From the NCBI GenBank assembly GCA_040954595.2, contig CM082584.2, positions 8,184,001 to 8,248,000 of the forward strand: DNA of 64,000 nt, in the 5' to 3' direction. Of this stretch, positions 37,213 to 48,800 are shown piece after piece; positions within the stretch are counted from its first letter, which is position 1; every line of letters begins with the position of its first letter. The notes under the pieces were generated by a model that made no database searches, was not told the origin of the DNA, and saw nothing but the letters and a program-made list of their open reading frames with translations. Source of the stretch: Balanoglossus misakiensis (lineage: Eukaryota; Hemichordata). The position numbers and the translations under genes were made by a program.

Positions 37213-37403
37213 TTAAAGGTACACAGTCAATGACGCAAATTTAACCACTGTCACCATGGAAAATCCAATCACAGACTTTCAGTGGGTGGCACGTCACGTC
37301 ATGAAAAAAAGTGTTCCACCACATGGTCATTCGAACACTAATATACGCTCCCTTTTGACCATATATAGGCATATGTAAATTAGAGGTGACTGTGTACCTT
37401 TAA
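37213..37403. mobile_element. MITE with 15-base perfect inverted ends, TTAA-flanked
   Basis: Left end TTAAAGGTACACAGTCA and right end TGACTGTGTACCTTTAA are exact inverted repeats, about 190 bases apart. No coding capacity. A diverged relative appears near 57905-58070, sharing the ACCACTGT-ACCAT-GAAAA stretch. Confidence 0.75.
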
Positions 37404-39218
37404 GGTGACTGTGAAAACTCACTCAAATAGTCACAGTGTGGTATAAACACTGAAGGGATTGATGGTGTCTTGATCATGTTTAGAGCTTGCTGTGAACCGT
37501 GATGTTTATGTACCAGAGACAGCTGGACTTCTTTATTTTTAGAGCCCTCTTATATTGTTACAGTTAGCTGGAAAAAAGTGTTCACAGGAAAAAGAAACGT
37601 GTCAGCTATTTACTGGTATTAAGGTCATGAGGAACCTGCAATGCATTAGCCATTGTGTGAGCTGCAATTTACTGTAAGTAGGTCACTCACTGAGCTGGTC
37701 ACTAGCCAGGGAATCTTGTCAGTAACCGAAGAGACATGAACATCTCAAGTTTCCTAGGATTTAATGGCCTCAGTCAGGAAGACCCTTTGTAAAATTTATT
37801 CATTTTGTCTAGAAGTTATTTTTTCTTCAAATTATTAAGTTTCATGGAAATTATCAAAGTGCAAGCGCGGAGCAAGAAAAGAGTAACATAGGGTTTACCA
37901 TGTTCAGATTAATGTACCTTACAAATCACTCAACGCAGGTTGTCTGTGGTATGTAGTTCACAAAAAGCAGTTTGGGTAAACTTTTAGGGAAAACCCCTGG
38001 CTGTTTATCAGTTTATCACTGGCATGGACTGAACTACTGTGGCTTGTTATCAGTATACTAGGGGTGTTTCCTGACGTTTCCTGATGATGATAACCAAATT
38101 AACAGATTGAGGAAATCCGCACATCACTTGCCATGGAAGTAAAAAAAGCAATGTCAGTTGTAGACTCTCTCACAGCCCCTCTACTGTCCATGCAGGCTAA
38201 TGACAGGATGTGGGAAGTGGTTGGTGAAACCAAAACAATATAATTCAGTTCACAGTTTGACTCAGATCGAAACGTGCCGGGGTCCGACCTTGAGTTTTGG
38301 ATTATAAAACTCTATACTCATGCATTTATGGAAGGGTACAATTTCACTGTTATCCTAGGTTGTCAACATAGCGTGTCACGTCATACTGAAGGGTATTTGG
38401 ACGGGCATTCCGAGTGTTCTAATATAAGTCTGAGGACACACACACACAAACAAACAAAATATTGAGAAAGGAGAAGTATACATGTAGTTGTATAGTCTGC
38501 CATTAGTATCTATCAAGTATGCAAATTAGCCCTTGCGGACAGAAAGGAAGATGAGCGAGAGAGACCCTGGGGATAGATATCTCTGGGGTTTATGCTTTTA
38601 GATAAGGAAAACAATAACTGACTGACTTTGATTGACAATCTCCTTAACAAGCCAGATATGAAATTTTCACCGAACAAATTGATCCTGTTAATTGCACGGT
38701 CCAGCAGGGTATTTGTCAGTGATCGTCCGCGCAGCTATTATTAAAAAATAACGCCACTTTGCAATATTTCCTGCTGCTCTGATTTGGGTACACACTGCAT
38801 GAATTCATTGCAGTTCCCAAGGTCGGCTGTTAAGTGGTGAAGTGTTTGATTAAAAATTAGGAATAAACATCCATCAGGGTGGAGTGGGGGCCAGACATAT
38901 TAGCCAATATCCTGTTTCATTAATTTAGCAAATAGATTTAATTGAACAGAAAGGTTAAATGGTTGATCTGATCTGTTTATTCTCTCCCCTGGGGTAAAAC
39001 TGTTTCATGGCTGGATGACCATAGGCATTACAGGAAGGCGCATATGCTTTCAGAAGGGGGTGTACAATTAAAAGGACAGATCATAATTAGCTGTATATAC
39101 TTCAATAGCAAATTTTATTGGAAATTAATGCCTATAGGGCATGATATGTCAGGTTTCGGTTTTATGTCATTGACAATCTATGTTTATGTGAAGGTAAAAG
39201 ACACTCTGTCCCTGCAGA

Positions 39219-39361
39219 TATAAAGCCCGTCACCCTTTTGTGTGTTGTGTGACGTGACAATATAGTGGCCCTGTCTTAGATCAGTAGTCCGCATCTGCGT
39301 CTTGTGCTTATAGCAACGTCACAGTTCCTGGTTGTAAAGAACTTCAGAACTGGACAAACAG
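39219..39361 (+). promoter_or_regulatory. Candidate TATA promoter and noncoding first exon for receptor C
   Basis: TATAAAG at 39219-39225. About 140 bases downstream, CAAACAG|GTACGTG forms a good splice donor at 39361/39362. Receptor C's first coding exon has a strong upstream acceptor, so at least one 5' noncoding exon is expected somewhere in this gap. Confidence 0.3.
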
Positions 39362-40216
39362 GTACGTGTTCTGAGAGTCGGCAGGTGTTTCAGAGTTTAA
39401 GCAAGCACTAAATTCGTCTGCGACGGTCATTTTCTGATATGGACAGCAAGGTAACAAAAAAAACTTTATTAAGGATTTTTTGCAAAGAGTCTAGAAACCA
39501 GACTCCTGTGAGGGTGTTTACAGCAAAAAATAGGGGAGCCTGGATTCTAGACTACATGATGGAATAGAATCTGTCATCTCATGCGTATACCGTAGCAGTA
39601 ATGAAAAGTGAATACGGTCTTTTGCAGTAACAGCTGACCTGCAGCCACAGCTGGACCAGCTGAATCATGTACTTGTAATATTGTGCCACAAATTAACCTC
39701 CAGTCGTCTGTGACAGTAGTTCTTATTTTTTGTACCGGGTTGTGCCCTGTCCAATTTGTCATACCATCGATATCCAGATAATTCCTCTCAAGCTTAATCC
39801 CTGATCCTTGAAGGGCTGTTACATTTTTTGTCTGTAACAATGTATTAATCTCTGGCATCATTTCAAATTGTGGGCAAGACCTGTATTTGACATGCCATTT
39901 ATTACCAGGCTATGCAGATGGTGTGTTCTGCAACTTGCAAATTGTTTCATGAGTAATTACCACATGATTAGCATGACATTTTGTCACGTTTGAAAAACAA
40001 CCAAGCAAACAAACATACATTTTTATTCAAACAATAAATTTCTTGTGGAAAAAAACCCTCATATGGTCGTCCTTATGGTGGCATATGTACGGTATATAAA
40101 TCACAGATTCGTGTAGGCTGGGATCTGTTGTCAGGAAGTTGTTATGCATATACAATTTGTGCAATGTAACACTTCAGGCCCATAAACAGGGCCTGTGAAA
40201 CAAGAGTGGGCGACAC

Positions 40217-40401
40217 TATATAAGTACATAGCTGTCGTCCGGACTGGTTATCGGCAGAGCTCCAGTCTGCTCTTGCAGAGGGAGCCAGTTGCTGGAGAAA
40301 TTTTACCCTTGGTCGAGCTCTCCATTGCTTGAAGCATAGGGATAAATAGTCTTGCTATCACATTTTCATGAATTCAGTTGTCTCAAGAAGCTCTATAGTG
40401 T
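40217..40401 (+). promoter_or_regulatory. Second candidate TATA promoter and noncoding exon
   Basis: TATATAA at 40217-40223, then a GTAAGT donor at 40402. Same reasoning as for the candidate at 39.2 kb; the two could be alternative starts or chance. Confidence 0.25.
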
Positions 40402-41254
40402 GTAAGTATATATAAATCATGGTTGGTATAACATTGTATGTAATGAACTGCACTATAACTGAATGAGTCTTAGACTATTGGTGCCACATGTCAGGGATAT
40501 CGTATTGCTTTCTGATCTAGACTTTTCCTAGAAAAAAAGGAGGATAGTCACAGCCGAGTTATTGGAAATGAAGTAAGTATTTTAACAAGTAGCAAAGTTT
40601 ATCTTGGTTGAGTCAGGAAAACAAGAAAAACGCATTTCATTAATTGAATTATCTTGGCTGTGATTGGTTACAAGTTTATCACACATATGAGCATGCAGAT
40701 CGACTCGGCTAGTATGGTCGCGCAAGTAAGCATTGGTGACTGCATGTACCCCAGGGGTACATTCGTCACACATAAGTTTAATAAGCCTATCATGAGCCAG
40801 ATTGGAATATGATCAATTGCCTGTTTTTTTTCAGTTTTTCGATCCGTACACGAGATTTACGATACCGTTACTATTGTAAGAGCACAAGGGAGATGAAACG
40901 CAAACGTAATGGGTCTTTAATAGGCTTTTTGTCGTTAAACCGAAGGAAAAATAACCGCAGGGCATGAACTTAATTTTTTCGCAGACAGGCTCATGGGTGA
41001 GAAAATTTGCAAGGGGTCGGAATGAAAATCAATTTACAAGTCAGTTGAGGAAGTACCCACAGAGTGAGCAAGCCTACGTGTATATAAACACACACCCGAA
41101 CACCTTGTTACAGTCAGCTGAATGATTTATCAATGACGCAGGTTAGCCTGTCTTGGTAATAAATATCTGCCTTCGTACGAGCACTTCACATTCCAGTGTT
41201 ACCCAACGTTAACTGAATGAAAGGAGAAATAGCCGAGTGTCAAGAATGCGTGTA

Positions 41255-41529
41255 CAATAACGCCGTCTCCTCAGGTATGTACCTGACATTTCAGAAAAAA
41301 AGCCGTCGTCTGCTCAGTTTAATGTTTGCTCGCATGAGTACCAGTAATTCCGCTGCTCATCAGAAGTTAAAGTACAACAAAGGTTTAATTCAATGACGCT
41401 GTCTCCTCAGGTATGTACCTGACATTTCAGAAAAAAAGCTGTCGTCTTTTGTAGTTTAATGTGATTTTTTTTCGCTGGAGTACGAGTAATTCCGCTGCTC
41501 AGAAGTTAGAGTACAACAAAGGTTTCATT
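41255..41529 (+). repeat. Tandem duplication, unit about 136 bases
   Basis: Copy 1 is 41255-41390 and copy 2 is 41391-41529. Shared landmarks include GTCTCCTCAGGTATGTACCT, AATTCCGCTGCTCA and GTACAACAAAGGTTT. The copies differ by scattered substitutions and small indels. Confidence 0.85.
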
Positions 41530-44500
41530 CAATGACATTGTTTTTAGGTGCTGACTACTTTAATCTAATCCGACTGCAGCCTATCCACTGTGCACACAAT
41601 GTTTACTCTCATCTACAAACGGGATGGAAGTTGTGGATGTGTTTTCGAACGTTGATTAACTATATAGCCACATGTTAAATAACATAAATGGTGAGACTTT
41701 GTCCCTTTAAGGGTCCTGGGGTAGTTAGGTTTGTGAACTTGAAAAAATCACCACACAGCTAGAGAATGCTTTAGCCTTTACGGGCAGATCTGCACATCTC
41801 TACACGCCCTTGGGATGCAAGTCACATACAGTTTGAATCTGTAATCAAAACCAAATTACTCCCCCAAAACTCAATTTGTATCTTGTTACAGCCCTCTCAC
41901 ACACTCCCCGTAAAATTCCGAAAGGCAATTTGGTTAGATGTAGATTCTGTTTATTACGTTTGCGTTGAGCTTTGTATTCGTGGTAGTATAAGGTTGCCTT
42001 TCGTGTAGCTACCGGTATACTATTACTAAATGTTGCTTTAGATAATACAGTCTAACCCAGTGAAGGGGTTGTGTGCATTATTTATTACTGTACATCCTAC
42101 ATGGTGGAAATCCCTTCCATATTTAGTGCACTGCAGTGCCCTGTGCAGTTATACCTGAATACAGAATTCTCCACCATTCAGTGTGTAAACATTTAACCAG
42201 CAACTTTTAGCAGTTCTCTTTAACACAGAGACATGTTGTTGTTATGTTCGACTGAGGTTCTAATTTGGAACTTCCCAACAGACTCTACCATATGTGCTGG
42301 CAGTCAGCTTTTTCAGTATGATGTCAACATATCCTTGCACTTTATAGAGGTATTGTAGTATATATGATCGAAATCAGTCTTCAAACTTTTTCTTGCTGAA
42401 TGCAACTTTAGTTTATTCTTTCTTTATATTGAGAGTGAAAATTGGGGTCACCGTACAAAATTTTGAATGTGAGAAAAATTGACTCAACTTGAAATTCAAA
42501 ATGTCCACCATTCTATGTTAATCGTATGGAGAAAAATTAAAGTAATGATATTTATGAAAACAAGAAGGTGAACATCGTGTTTTCTTCTTTGATTATGACT
42601 CCTAACACACTTTAATTTAGCAAAGAACTGGAGGTTTCTGGAAATCTGTCCCTAGGGAACAATTATTACATGTACCCTAAAGACTATACTCCCTCGAGGG
42701 TCTTTATGTGACTGATTTACAGTCCGCCCAACTGATTAAAAAACTCTGCTGTAGAAATGCCACACAGGCCAAGTTTGACTTTTGTATGTGCGTAGGTACT
42801 CAACCGGGATCAGCATTGCCAAAATTTGTCTTTCAAATTGACGTATATGGATTGCATTTGATATCCAACAAAATACTGGCAAGTCAGAAAATATAACCCC
42901 TTATATGATTGGTTGTCAGATTCGATTGTATTCAAACAAGAAAAATATGTATATTGAGTAAATCTTATTTTCATAAAGTAAAGTGATTACTTCTTCTTTG
43001 TCCAAATTTGACAATCTCTGAGTGTAGATAATGGATAACTCTCTAAAGGAGATCAGCTTACATTGTTTAACTGACAATTTAATACTGGAGAAGTCCATTA
43101 AAAGCAGTTCATTATCTTTTCCCCTATGGGTCTGTGGCAGCGTATTATACTGATGATATTAATTTGCTTGAGGGGTTGCAAGAAAATGTTAGTCATTTTC
43201 AGGGAATTGTGTTTATTAAAGTTTGAAGTCCAATAACTGGGTAAAAATTTCCTCCTTAACTAAACGCTACCCATGCATGTATGTCACAAATGAAGCAAAT
43301 TACATGATGTGTGGTATATATGGATGTTTTACTTTTGGTGGTAGTTATTAGATCAAGGCCAGGATATGAAATTCCGAGTAAAAGCCAAGTTGAGGTACGT
43401 GGCCAGGTTTCTAATTCACTAAACGATAATAACTTGAAAATCACTTCCAGCTTTTAGAAGATTGAGGTTAAACATGGTAGTCAGTGCAGATTCTCCGAAA
43501 CTGTTAAGTTGATATAATCAAGTCCTGTACGTGATACGCTATGGTGATTTCCTAATTTCCCGTCACGGCAGTGTTGAACCTCGGTGCATGGTGACTTTGG
43601 GGACAGTCGATCGGTCCGGTTGTTTCTGTGTGTTGAATACGAGGAAAAGCTAATTACATTAAAGGGATCAATTTCCACGGCGAGATTCTTTGGTTCTCCG
43701 TGTCCATTACACTGACACTTGCAATGTTGGGAAAGTTTCCTTTGAAGACACAAATGTGTAATTTGAAGCTTTGGTATAGAATCCACTAGTCTTGGAAGCA
43801 AAGAGGCTTAATACTAGACTTAAGAATCCATAGACTTAAGAATTCATAGAAGCTATATTTACAAGCTCACAAGTAATCAGACACCAAATCTCCCCTCCTC
43901 CCCAATTTTTCCCCAAGACCGGGTGATAATGATGTGAATGACTTAATACTCTACACAATCAGAAAGTGCAGAGAATTGTCTTACACTGCACTGCACAAGG
44001 AGTAAAATATCTGAGGCGAGATTTTCCCCACGAGAATTTTCCACCAGATGCCAATTCTCTGTGGAATAATTAATCCTTTGACCGATAGATTTGAATCACT
44101 CTCAGGTACAGAGTTTTACGTGTCATTTAAAACATATTCAATTGAATGTTCGGAATAGATTCTTAAGAGGAGCCTAATTGGTTGCATTGTACCCACGGGT
44201 GCCATTTTCCCCACTGCATCCTGTTATTTCTGCTTTTAAACTTCTCCCCCATTAATGTTACCATCCATCAAGGCAAAGACAATGACGTGGTACGACAAAT
44301 GCTCCCTCGGAGCCGTGGTGCTTTTTGACGCAGATCTACTACGCACACGGCCTACACGCTTGCGACAATTTCATCGAAGTCAACACCAGACAAAACAAAA
44401 ATATGTCCATCACCATTAATTGCAACTCCTTATGACGTCAGTCGTGTGACTTTTTTTGCAAAATTTGTTTGTTTTTATGTTCTGAGTGGTAATGCTGCAT

Positions 44501-45775
44501 TCGGTGTACCACAACCAAATTTTCTGATTTCATGTGGTCATCATAGAATTTTGAAATCAATAAAATAAATTTTATTAAAAAATATAAATAAATAATTTAA
44601 TGGACTTGTTATGTTAAATACTCAATGTCATTCATTAATTTATATGCCATCACTGAATAATTGTTATTCATGAAGGACGAAAAAATGAATAAAATTAACA
44701 ATTATATGCTGTATCAGCTTTTATTTGTGTGTGCGAATTACAAAATTCAATGCCAGTTTTGACTCAGCCAGTGGTCCACGTAGATAGCATCAGAACTGTT
44801 AGTGTGCCATGAAAACAGGCCCCAGGGTGACGTTCATCGTTCTGCCTGGCTAATTATTGTCAACCTCAGTTGAGGCGAACGTTGTGTACATGTACTCAAC
44901 GAACACGATCGATTCACGCATGATAAACGTCATTTGGTAAAATACAGAAAACAAACATTGGGTTGCTGTCTTCGTACTGCAAACAGGAAGTCTGACGGGC
45001 ACGTTTCCTTTGAAATAGTCTCAGTTTTGCATATTGCATAATGATTCTCAAAATTATAATTATATCAATGTATTATACTCAATGACCGTTGCAAAGTTAT
45101 AGGATGAGCTAGGTGAGATACATGTACTTGAAGCATGTCTAATACACTGTAATTTGCAGTTGGACTTGGTTGTTTAAATCCATAAGCACACGTCAGTGGC
45201 AGCTTGTTCAGTCAAAGACAATATCTGTGTCCAACCGCAGCGAAGATATCGACTTCACTTTCTATAGGGACTGATTTGTGAGAGATTACTCTGAAATTTC
45301 CCTGCACGGAAATACTGAGAGAATTAATCTGCATAGAAACTCATTCCCAGCACAGCCAGGGATTTGCTTTTTCCATGACTATCCTGATTGTTTTCCAGTT
45401 GACTAGGCTTTGCCGAGCTGTGATCGCCAATGGAGATATACGAACTGTCCCGCGGTGTGCAGAGTTCAAAATGTGACTCGTGGAACTTAATTAATCATTC
45501 TTGTATCAATGACGGAGAATTCACTGCAAAACCCAATCTGATAAACTTTTATAAGCCGGAGAAAATGCTCAGTGTTTGAGAGTGGATAGGAAAATAACAG
45601 AGCACTACCGATTTGCCACGATTGGCGGAAATTCTTCATCCTGTCAATCAAGCAGATTCACTGATGGATGACAGAGTTCGTCATGGAGAAAGAGTTAATT
45701 AATTACATACTTCAAAGATTGGCAGAATTGCATGTTTTTTAACCACCGACGTTTTTCTTCTCATTTCATTTACAG

Positions 45776-45849
45776 GCGTATTTAGACATCAGATGTGAAG
45801 TTACATATACTGTATAGCGTACGTTACACGAATTTGTCATACGTATACA
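45776..45849 (+). other. 5' UTR part of the first coding exon of receptor C, with acceptor
   Basis: A pyrimidine-rich tract ending TTCATTTACAG at 45775 is a strong acceptor 74 bases before the ATG at 45850. The start exon is therefore probably preceded by an intron and an upstream noncoding exon. Confidence 0.55.
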
Positions 45850-48800
45850 ATGTATGTCCTGTGTTTATGCCTAGCCGTTCTTCAGTCTGTAGTGTTCACA
45901 GCAGCTAGAGTTGGTGAGTATATCAAATGTTGCTGTCATTTATTATTTGAATTAATTTATTTAATATCGTTAGAAATTCGATTGTCTCCAGAAATACACT
46001 CAACCTGCTCCTGTTGTCAGATTGGAACTGTCAATATCTGAGTTTAATGTTCCAATTCAATTCAATTCAGTTCAAGTCAGTTCATTTCATTTCAATATTT
46101 CTTCATTCATTCCAAACACTTTAGGTCAGCTGTTCCTACTATATCAGTGCCCCTTGAAGGCAAATTATTCATAAATATTCTCACATTTAATACGCTAATG
46201 ACAGATTATCTCGAAATCACTTTATACTGATTTCTTCCAGATATTGTATCAGAAAAGACTGTACCGGTATATGAAGTCGGAGAGACTATTGAGATCAACT
46301 GTACGTCGCCTTCTCATTCAGCACTGTATATAGAATGGTATTTCGACTCGCGACCGGTTCCTGCACATCTGTATGATGTGATCTCGGCCGACCTGTCCCA
46401 GCTCACCATTCCGGACTCCAACTTCAGCCACGCCGGAAACTATTCCTGTGCGCTGCTGGGAGATCTTCTGGAAGAGGTTGCGACCGTTCAAATAGAGGTT
46501 GGAGGTTGGTGAAGTTTCATGGTTCTGGGTCTTTTCATCTCTTGACCACCCTCCCCATACACCTCCCTTCCCTATACATGTATATTGTGGTGAATGCATT
46601 TGGCCGTCACTTCATAATTTCATTTTTGCATTTAATTATACCACAGCCAAGCCACACCCAGCGGCCAACTTCAGCTGTCACTCGTTCAATGCGTTCGATA
46701 TACTGTGCACCTGGGATGAAGGAGGAGCTACAAACATTCCAACCACGCATAGTTTGAAGTACAAGTCACTTTACTTTGGTGGGGGGTAAGTAACCATAGA
46801 CACAGTATATAATTATACAAATCTGTCAACTTTTCGGGTGGTCGAGTTGTCACATTTTTATGTTGATGCATAAAATGAGGACTTTGAAAAATATTCCAGT
46901 AGTTCTGAGTATATTTATGAAAATATGCTGTACAGTGACACTTTCTGAACTGTCTATTTCCAGCTGGAAAAACTGCCCCGACGAGACCCGATCCGTGGAT
47001 TGCCCTGGTATCCATGACTACACATACTCCTGTCACATGGATGCTGCCAGCGGCCACCATGAGGGAAACAGACACAACTTTACAGTCATTGCTGAAAACG
47101 CCCTGGGGGTCACTCACACTTCAATATTCTTCAACCCAGAAGCCGAAGGTATCTATCAGCAGAGATGTTTTTTGCTTGAATTTATTTGCAAATAAAGAAT
47201 CATACACCAATATCTACTTGTCTAGTATTCCTCATACATGTATAGTATTCATTGTGTGAATGGTGAATGTCAATATTGTTTATTTTCTATCATTTCAGCT
47301 ATACCATTTCCTCCCGAAGATGTTTCAGCCATAGGTGTGGATAATTCATGTATAGAGATCAGTTGGGAGTTCCCCTGCGGATGGGTACACGAGTTTGGTG
47401 AATGGTATTATCTGCAGTATCAACTGCGATGGAAGTCAGAGTGGGAACCAGATCCATGGCAGCCTGTGAGTGCAATTAGTGCTTCTTATTTATTATTTCA
47501 CGCCAGAATGTGGTTCAAGTATCAAATAGAAATGTTGAGAATCATAATTGCGTCATTTGATCATCTTAGTGATCATTCATGACATAGAGCCAAATGATGA
47601 CGAAGTCCTCTCCATTCATCCAATAACAGCTAGAGCCTGTAAAGCAAGACTATGCGAGAAGCCGACGGCAGTGTGGCTTGGAGGGTTACACGGAATATGA
47701 GGTCCAGGTGTCTGCTGCCCTCACGGGCCAGGATTTGTACTGGGGTGACTGGAGCGATGCGATCACTGTGAGAACCCTGGAGCAAGGTAAAGTCAGTGCA
47801 CGGTATACGTTACAGTGGTTGTTAGGACAGTTGCCCCCAGACGTATATCACCCACCATGAAGGACTATCGTTGCAGGAATTGTCCCATATATGTGTAAAT
47901 GGCCAGGGGGTGACTGCCCTAGAATTATATGCAGTGGACCTGTCGTAATGTCGACCGTGTGGTTTCCTGACACTTCAGTTACGTGTAGTAAAAAAATCCC
48001 TTACTATGCAGAACTGTTCAGGAGCACATTTTTTACATAATATACAATGTGTTAAGCCTGAAAAATGTTTTGGGAGATATATAACATTTGTTTTATTTTA
48101 TACTCAGCGCCAATCTCTCGACTGGAAGTCTTCTATGGCAACAGCAAAGACAACTTAGAGGATTCTGCAAAGAGAGATGTAACAATACATTGGAAGGTAA
48201 GACTCAGTTATGAGATAAGGAATGATTTGTTGAGACTGTGAGTCAGTTTCAGAGTATTACATGCATTTTGACGATGACAGTCAAGCTTCCATCAAATCAG
48301 AAATCACTACTTGTTATGTGAACTTGCAAACATAGTCACTTGAAAAAAAGTCGGTGCTTCTTTTGCCTATAGCCACTTGGACCACGGCAGATGAAAGGAG
48401 AAGTACTGCGATATGCGCTGACATTAAACGAAGATGGAAGCAACGATACACGAGAAGTCAACACATCAGCAGATGCCATATCTCATGAATTCCAAGGTAC
48501 TAATCTTTTAATGATTTTTTTTCCATATTCATTTGCTTATTACCATACTTTATTTTCTGCTGAGAAAAAATGAAGAAAATTTTTCCTTTCTGTTTAGATA
48601 GGGGACTACTCAGATGTAGTGCATGGTTGTCACCTTAACTAAACTCAGTGTGCCTTCTCATATTAGACATGTTTCATCCTCCATTTCAGCATTAAAGAAA
48701 TATTCCTCGTATAGTGTGACAGTGGTAACATTCAACAGCATCGGCTCATCTCCTCCAACGTCACTGAGGATTTTAGGTCTTTCAAGTGGTGAGTTCATTG

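Larger units (their letters stand above)
26309..45849. other. Long intergenic region between divergent receptors B and C
   Basis: About 19.5 kb in which no open frame resembles a known protein and none forms a convincing exon chain. It holds CpG-rich patches (about 26.5-27.0 kb and 29.9-30.3 kb), an exact 29-base tandem duplication, an inverted-repeat element, a 136-base tandem duplication and two TATA-plus-donor candidates at 39.2 and 40.2 kb. It probably contains noncoding 5' exons and control elements of the flanking receptors. Confidence 0.6.
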
